From Alphaproteobacteria bacterium (GTDB lineage: Bacteria; Myxococcota_A; UBA796; GCA-2862545), in assembly GCA_020632875.1 (NCBI GenBank), contig JACKET010000007.1, forward strand, positions 1-64,000: 64,000 bases of DNA, given 5' to 3'. A model generated the notes under the pieces. The model saw nothing but the letters and a program-made list of their open reading frames with translations. It was not told the DNA's origin and made no database searches. The position numbers and the translations under genes were made by a program. This document shows positions 59,482-64,000 of the stretch, piece after piece (position 1 is the first letter of the stretch; every line of letters begins with the position of its first letter).

Positions 59482-61602
59482 ATGAGCGACTACCAGAACA
59501 CGGCTGCAAGCGTCGTTCTCGACGACGGAATCGCGACCCTCACCCTGGCCCAGCCCGGCGGGTTCAACAAGATCAACCCCGAGCTCATCGAAGGGCTCAC
59601 CGGCGCGCTCGACTACCTCGACACGGTCCAGGGGCTGAAGGGCATCATCCTCACGTCCGGCCACCGCGACTTCTGCGTGGGCGCCGATCTCGACATGGTC
59701 TACGGCGAGCGCGATCCCGCCAACATCCTCGGGGCCACCCAGGCGATGAACGCGGCGCTCCGTCGGCTCGAGCAGAAGGCGCCGGTCGTCGCGGCCATCA
59801 ACGGCTCCGCGCTCGGCGGCGGCTACGAGGTCGCGCTGGCGGGGCACCGCCGCATCGCGATCGACGATCCGCGCCTGATGGTCGGGCTCCCCGAGGTGAA
59901 CCTCGGCGTGTTCCCCGGCGGCGGCGGCACCCAGCGCCTCCCGCGCCTGATCGGCATCCAGGCGGCGCTCGAGGTCATCCTCCAGGGCCAGATGGTGCGT
60001 GCACCGAAGGCCGTGAAGATGGGTCTCGTCGACGAGCTCGCTTCGGATCGCGACGACCTGATGGCGAAGGCGAAGGCCTGGCTCCTCGCGAACCCGAAGT
60101 CCAAGCAGCCGTGGGACGACCCCAAGTTCCGGTGGCCCGGCGTCCGCCCGGGCTCGGCCGACGCGCGCAACCTGCTGCTCGCCGCGTCCGCGATGCTCTA
60201 CAAGAAGACCGCCGGGGCGTTCCCCGCGGCCGAAGACGCGCTGTCCGTCGTCCAGGAAGGGGCGGCGGTCACGTTCGACCGCGCGCTCGAGATCGAGGGC
60301 CGGGCCTTCGCGAAGCTCGCGACGAGCGATCAGGCGAAGGACATGATCCGCACCCTGTTCTTCCACAAGACGGCCGCCGAGAAGCAGAAGGGCCTGCCGC
60401 GCGTCGAGGACGACGGGTTCCGCAAGGTCGCGGTCCTCGGGGCCGGGATGATGGGCGCGGGCCTCGCTTTCGTGTGCGCCAAGGCCGGCTACGACGTGGT
60501 CCTCAAGGACATCTCCGAGGGCGCGCTCGAGAAGGGCATGGCGCACATCGACGGCGAGCTGAAGAAGCTCCGCCACCTCGACGACGCCGCGAAGGCCGCG
60601 CTCCGCGCGAAGATCACGCCTACCGTCGACCTCGAGACGCTGCGCGGCACCGACCTCGTCATCGAAGCCGTGTTCGAGGACCTCGATCTCAAACACCGCG
60701 TCATCCGCGAGACCGAGCCCTACCTGTCGGCGAACGGCATCTTCGCGTCCAACACGAGCGCGCTGCCCATCACCGACCTCGCGAAGGCCTCGGCGCACCC
60801 CGACCGCTTCATCGGCCTGCACTACTTCTCGCCCGTCGAGAAGATGCCGCTGCTCGAGATCATCTGCGGCGAGGCGACCGGCGACGACACGCTCGCGCGG
60901 TCCCTGGCGTTCGCCCGGAAGATCAAGAAGACCGTCATCGTCGTCAACGACGGCTACGGGTTCTTCACGTCCCGCGTGTTCTCGTCCTACATCCTCGAAG
61001 GCGCGCAGCTCGTCGCCGAGGGCTACGACCCGAACACCATCGAGTGGGCCGCGCGCGCGGCCGGCATGGTCGTCTCGCCGCTCCAGGTGTTCGACGAGGT
61101 GAGCCTGGCGCTCGGCGTGCACGCGATGACCGAGGCGAAGAAGTACCGTCCCGACGCCGAGCACATCGAGGGCGTCGATCTGGTCTTCGGGCTGGTCGAG
61201 GCCGGTCGCAAGGGCAAGGCGTACGGCGCGGGCTTCTACGACTACGAGGGCGGCAAGCGCCGCGGCATCTGGCCGGGCCTCGCCGCGATGGTCGGCGGGC
61301 CGGGCAAGCAGGGCTCGCTGAAGGAGCTCGGGCAGCGCCTCATGCTCGCCCAGGTCGCCGAGGTCGGACGCGCGCTCGACGAGGGCATCATCCGCAACTG
61401 GCGGGACGCCGAGGTCGGCGCCATCTTCGGCATCGGCTTCGCGCCCAATACCGGCGGGCCCCTCGCGTACATCGACCGCTTCGGCCTGCCCGCGCTGGTC
61501 GCCGAGCTCGACCGGCTCGCGGTGGAGCACGGCAAGCGCTACGCCCCGTCCCAGCTCCTCCGCGACATGGCCGCGAAGGGCGAGCGCTTCTTCGACGCGT
61601 AG
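59482..61602 (+). CDS. fadB: Multifunctional fatty-acid oxidation protein (enoyl-CoA hydratase / 3-hydroxyacyl-CoA dehydrogenase)
   Basis: The 706-residue protein is a fusion. Residues about 10-200 form a crotonase-type enoyl-CoA hydratase (SGHRDFCVGADL, INGSALGGGYEVALAGHRRIA, PEVNLGVFPGGGGTQRLPRLIG with both catalytic Glu). Residues about 310-490 carry the NAD-binding 3-hydroxyacyl-CoA dehydrogenase (VAVLGAGMMGAGLAFVCAKAGYDVVL, SNTSALPI, GLHYFSPVEKMPLLEI with catalytic His), followed by the C-terminal dehydrogenase domain (ending PSQLLRDMAAKGERFFDA). With FadA it forms the trifunctional complex. ATG 59482 is just after the fadA stop. Confidence 0.94.
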   Translation: MSDYQNTAASVVLDDGIATLTLAQPGGFNKINPELIEGLTGALDYLDTVQGLKGIILTSGHRDFCVGADLDMVYGERDPANILGATQAMNAALRRLEQKAPVVAAINGSALGGGYEVALAGHRRIAIDDPRLMVGLPEVNLGVFPGGGGTQRLPRLIGIQAALEVILQGQMVRAPKAVKMGLVDELASDRDDLMAKAKAWLLANPKSKQPWDDPKFRWPGVRPGSADARNLLLAASAMLYKKTAGAFPAAEDALSVVQEGAAVTFDRALEIEGRAFAKLATSDQAKDMIRTLFFHKTAAEKQKGLPRVEDDGFRKVAVLGAGMMGAGLAFVCAKAGYDVVLKDISEGALEKGMAHIDGELKKLRHLDDAAKAALRAKITPTVDLETLRGTDLVIEAVFEDLDLKHRVIRETEPYLSANGIFASNTSALPITDLAKASAHPDRFIGLHYFSPVEKMPLLEIICGEATGDDTLARSLAFARKIKKTVIVVNDGYGFFTSRVFSSYILEGAQLVAEGYDPNTIEWAARAAGMVVSPLQVFDEVSLALGVHAMTEAKKYRPDAEHIEGVDLVFGLVEAGRKGKAYGAGFYDYEGGKRRGIWPGLAAMVGGPGKQGSLKELGQRLMLAQVAEVGRALDEGIIRNWRDAEVGAIFGIGFAPNTGGPLAYIDRFGLPALVAELDRLAVEHGKRYAPSQLLRDMAAKGERFFDA

Positions 61603-61758
61603 GCTTCGGCGCCGGGCGTCCGGAGGGTCTCCTCTGGGCGTCCCGGCTTCGCCGGCGGCTGTCCTCCGGGCTCGCTAACGCTCGGTCGCTTCGCGACTGC
61701 GGCTCCGCCGCACCCTCCGGCCCGCCTGACGCTTCGGTTCACGGGCACGGCCACGTTC

Positions 61759-61950
61759 ACGTCTCACGTCTCACGTCTCACGTCTCACGAGGACGAGCAC
61801 GAGCACGTCTCACGAGCACGAGCACGAGCACGTCTCACGAGCACGAGCACGAGCACGTCTCACGAGCACGAGCACGTCTCACGAGCACGAGCACGAGCAC
61901 GTCTCACGAGCACGACACGCCTCACGAGCACGTCTCACGAGCACGTTCTA
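61759..61950. repeat. Alternating array of 7-mer ACGTCTC and 6-mer ACGAGC
   Basis: Four ACGTCTC units (61759-61786) are followed by about 24 units in which ACGAGC runs of two or three are punctuated by single ACGTCTC. It lies in the 1041-bp gap 61603-62643. The preceding 61603-61758 has only small GC hairpins (for example TGCGGCTCCGCCGCA) and nothing coding. Confidence 0.9.
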
Positions 61951-61973
61951 CGTGCCCGAACAGCCCGAAACGC

Positions 61974-62466
61974 CAGCCTGCTCTGGTGAGTCCCGATTCC
62001 GGTCCGCGGGGAGGCCTTCACGGTCGACCCGAGCGCCGAGACGTCCCTCGACAGCCCTGACATCGCGGGTGGCCTGGCGTTGATGGCGCTCGGGGAGGGA
62101 GGACGCTCGACCCGCGACGGCCCCCACTGGATGCGGATCCGCGTTTTGCACAGCTTCAACGAGTGGAATCTGTCGGTGTTCGCCGAGGCTGCCTGCCTGG
62201 ATGGGCCAAACGTCTGATTGCACCCCCAAGACCGCCGAGACCGCCGAGCCCGCCAAGGCGGGGCAGCCGGTGCCTCCGAGGTGGAAGGGGAGGCCGTTGG
62301 CGGACCGGTCGCCGGAGCATCCGAAACGCCGGCCTGCTCTGGTGAGTCTCGAATCCGATCCGCATGAAGGCCCACTCGGCGCTCCGGGGATGCGAAGGCG
62401 ATCGACCCGGGGCGGCCTCGTTTCTGCGTCATCTGCGTCCTTCTGCGTCATCTGCGTGAGGCCCTG
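61974..62466. repeat. Half copies of the 16.1-kb foldback element plus filler
   Basis: GCCTGCTCTGGTGAGTC occurs twice in direct orientation (about 61976-61992 and 62332-62348), each followed by a CGATTCCG/CGAATCCG and GGTCCGC/GATCCGC box as in the right half of 16134-16402. The right arm TCTGCGTCATCTGCGTCC... (about 62423-62460) matches the outer arm of that element. Between them is unique sequence with a 9-mer array GACCGCCGA (about 62228-62260). No gene is supported. Confidence 0.75.
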
Positions 62467-62600
62467 AGACGCTCGGAGCCCGACCGCTTCCGACACAGAG
62501 ATCTCGTCAGTCGCACTCCGCGAACGACACGCTGAGATCAAACGACTGACTGATGTCTTCCTGGGGTCAGACCCTGAAAAGACATTGGTCGGCCGTTCGA

Positions 62601-62642
62601 CTGGCTCCTGGCTCCTGGCTCCTGGCTCCAGGCTCCTGGCTG
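62601..62642. repeat. Heptanucleotide tandem array, 6 units (CTGGCTC), complement of the 16022 array
   Basis: CTGGCTC four times, then CAGGCTC and CTGGCTG; rotated and complemented this is CNGGAGC, the unit of 16022-16070. It ends two bases before the cobB stop codon. Together with the foldback half at 62332-62460 it repeats the array-plus-foldback pairing seen at 16.0-16.4 kb. Confidence 0.85.
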
Positions 62643-62643
62643 C

Positions 62644-63372
62644 TCAGTCGTCGTCGTCTTCTTTGAGCCAGCGACCCACGAACCGGGGGACCGCCGCCTC
62701 GGCGGTGTCGCGCACCACGTCGTCGAACGGGCCGCCGCTCGGCTCGGGATTGATCTCGATCGTGCGGGCGCCGTTCGCCTTCGCCAGCGCCGAGAGCCCG
62801 GCGGCGGGGTACACGATCCCCGACGTGCCGACGGACAGGAACAGGTCGCAGGTCACGACGGCCTGCTCGATCTTGTCCATGTCGTACGGCATCTCGCCGA
62901 ACCACACGACATCCGGGCGCATGGCCGCGCCGCAGATCTTGCACGCCTGGCCCGGGTTCTGCGGGCCGAACACGCCGACGCGCGGGTGGTCGAGGTCGGC
63001 CTCGCACCGCAGGCGGAACAGGCTGCCGTGCATCTCGATCACATCGTTGGCACTGGCCTTCTGGAGGAGGCCGTCGATGTTCTGCGTGATCAGCGTGCAG
63101 CGCCGCACGCCGACCGCGTGCTGGAGCCGCGACAGCGCGAAGTGCGCGGGGTTGGGCAGCACGCTGGCGCAGTTGATGCGGCGCTCGTCGTAGAACCGGC
63201 GCACCGTGGAAGGGTCGCGGGCCCAGGCGTGAGGCGTCGCGACCTCGGTCACGTCGTAGCCCTCCCAGAGGCCATCCGCGTCGCGGAACGTCGGGATGCC
63301 CGACGCTTTCGACAGCCCGGCCCCGGTCAGCACGACCACCCGGGTCCCTTCGTCCGCGCTCAGCTCTGCCAT
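62644..63372 (-). CDS. cobB: NAD-dependent protein deacylase, sirtuin CobB type
   Basis: The 242-residue protein has the Sir2 motifs GAGLSKASGIPTFRDADGLW, ITQNIDGLL with the NAD-binding residues, the catalytic HGSLF, and VVWFGEMP, GTSGIVYPAAG, INPEPS. FYDERR gives the Tyr-x2-Arg pair of class III sirtuins (E. coli CobB, SIRT5), which accept acyl groups such as succinyl as well as acetyl. Zinc ligands are incomplete (one Cys plus CKIC), as in E. coli CobB. It is likely to reverse acylation of metabolic enzymes such as those in the nearby fad and pdh operons (inference). Confidence 0.93.
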   Translation of the reverse strand: MAELSADEGTRVVVLTGAGLSKASGIPTFRDADGLWEGYDVTEVATPHAWARDPSTVRRFYDERRINCASVLPNPAHFALSRLQHAVGVRRCTLITQNIDGLLQKASANDVIEMHGSLFRLRCEADLDHPRVGVFGPQNPGQACKICGAAMRPDVVWFGEMPYDMDKIEQAVVTCDLFLSVGTSGIVYPAAGLSALAKANGARTIEINPEPSGGPFDDVVRDTAEAAVPRFVGRWLKEDDDD

Positions 63373-63418
63373 CCAGGTGCCCCCATCTCTCCAACACTAC
63401 CGTGTCGAGCGCCGCGGG

Positions 63419-64000
63419 TCATGCGCTCTCGTGGTCGTGGAACTGACTCTCGAACAACGCGGCATACGGGCCGCCCGCGAGGACGAGGTCGGCATGTGTG
63501 CCCCGCTCGATGACGCGCCCGGCGTCGAGGACGAGGATCTCGTCGGCATCCATGATGGTCGACAGGCGGTGTGCGATCACGAGCACCGTCCGCCGCGCGA
63601 GGATGGCGTCCGTCGCCGCCTGGATGCGCGCTTCGGTGAGGCTGTCGACGCTCGCCGTCGCCTCGTCGAGGACGACGATGGGCGTGCGCGCCGCGAGCGT
63701 CCGCGCGAACGACAGCAGCTGGCCTTCGCCCACCGAGACGTTCGCGCCCTCGTGGCGGATCCGCCCGTCCAGACCACCCAGGCGAATCACGGAGTCGGTC
63801 GCGCGGCACAGGTCCAGCGACTCCTCGAGGACCGCGTCGGGGATGTCGGCGCCGAGCGTGAGGTTGAAGCGCACGGAGCCCGGGAACAGCTGCACGTCCT
63901 GCTGCACGACCCCGACGAACCGGTGCAGCGTCTCGGGCCGCAGGTCGCGCAGCTCCACACCGTTGAGCCGGATGCTGCCCCGGTACCCCTGGTACGACCG
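63419..64000 (-). CDS. ABC exporter ATP-binding domain, C-terminal part (truncated by window edge)
   Basis: About 193 residues are visible, entering from the window end. They include the Q-loop (VGVVQQDVQLFPGSVRFNLTLG), the ABC signature SVGEGQLLSFARTLAA, Walker B IVVLDEATASVD and the H-loop VIAHRLSTI; Walker A and the membrane domain lie outside. This fits a fused MsbA/HlyB-type exporter (lipid, drug or peptide). The signature reads VGEGQ rather than LSGGQ, a known variant. A start at 63958 would be internal. Confidence 0.9.
   Translation of the reverse strand, partial: RSYQGYRGSIRLNGVELRDLRPETLHRFVGVVQQDVQLFPGSVRFNLTLGADIPDAVLEESLDLCRATDSVIRLGGLDGRIRHEGANVSVGEGQLLSFARTLAARTPIVVLDEATASVDSLTEARIQAATDAILARRTVLVIAHRLSTIMDADEILVLDAGRVIERGTHADLVLAGGPYAALFESQFHDHESA

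Noticed and set aside
62564..62574. Palindrome GGGTCAGACCC as a terminator or mobile-element end
   Set aside because: It is short and single; the run AAAA follows, but no gene ends here. No transposase was found.

Overview
The window is about 70 percent GC, with densely packed genes, frequent GTG and TTG starts, Hanks-type Ser/Thr kinases, many lipoproteins with Asp/Thr-rich linkers (DTDTD), von Willebrand A surface proteins, pentapeptide repeats and long proteins carrying added domains. This combination points to a Myxococcota-type (former deltaproteobacterial) bacterium. That placement is inferred from gene style only. No rRNA is present; the single tRNA is a CAT-anticodon (Met-type) tRNA.

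Layout. 1-5.6 kb: two glycosyltransferases and a class A penicillin-binding protein, translationally coupled (envelope synthesis). 5.7-12.6 kb: an M16 metalloprotease, a small membrane protein, tRNA-Met, a MobA-like nucleotidyltransferase divergent from a Crp/Fnr regulator, a lipoprotein plus an envelope-barrel candidate, and a DUF507 protein. 12.6-19.6 kb: two coupled lipoproteins, a Ser/Thr kinase, clpX-yqgE and a DnaJ-like protein. 19.8-23.1 kb: a complete pdhA-pdhB-pdhC operon (E1 alpha, E1 beta, E2). 23.2-31.2 kb: a kinase-ATPase-TPR regulator, unknown proteins, a pentapeptide-repeat protein and a one-helix membrane protein. 31.2-35 kb: a coupled operon of an AlkD-like HEAT protein, a transglutaminase-like protein and a di-haem cytochrome c peroxidase lipoprotein. 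35-38.2 kb: a repeat-rich, gene-poor region. 38.3-46.3 kb: rdgC, an alpha/beta hydrolase coupled to a NACHT-FGE protein, an orphan response regulator, and an ATPase/TPR pair. 46.3-55.7 kb: surface lipoproteins, an orphan histidine kinase, VWA and FG-GAP proteins and a glycosyltransferase. 55.7-61.6 kb: greB, small membrane proteins, and a MarR-controlled fadA-fadB beta-oxidation operon. 62.6-64 kb: a CobB sirtuin and the end of an ABC exporter.

The most unusual content is non-coding. At least four families of interspersed repeats occupy nearly every gap longer than 200 bp: (1) a composite unit of about 352 bp carrying a hairpin whose stem is the same in seven copies while the loop varies; (2) a 269-bp foldback element made of concentric inverted repeats; (3) heptanucleotide tandem arrays at four loci; (4) a 45-bp palindromic element, one copy of which sits in frame inside a hydrolase gene. 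Several genes, mainly regulators, also have a TA-containing hexamer only 5-8 nt before the start codon and no Shine-Dalgarno sequence, suggesting leaderless transcripts.
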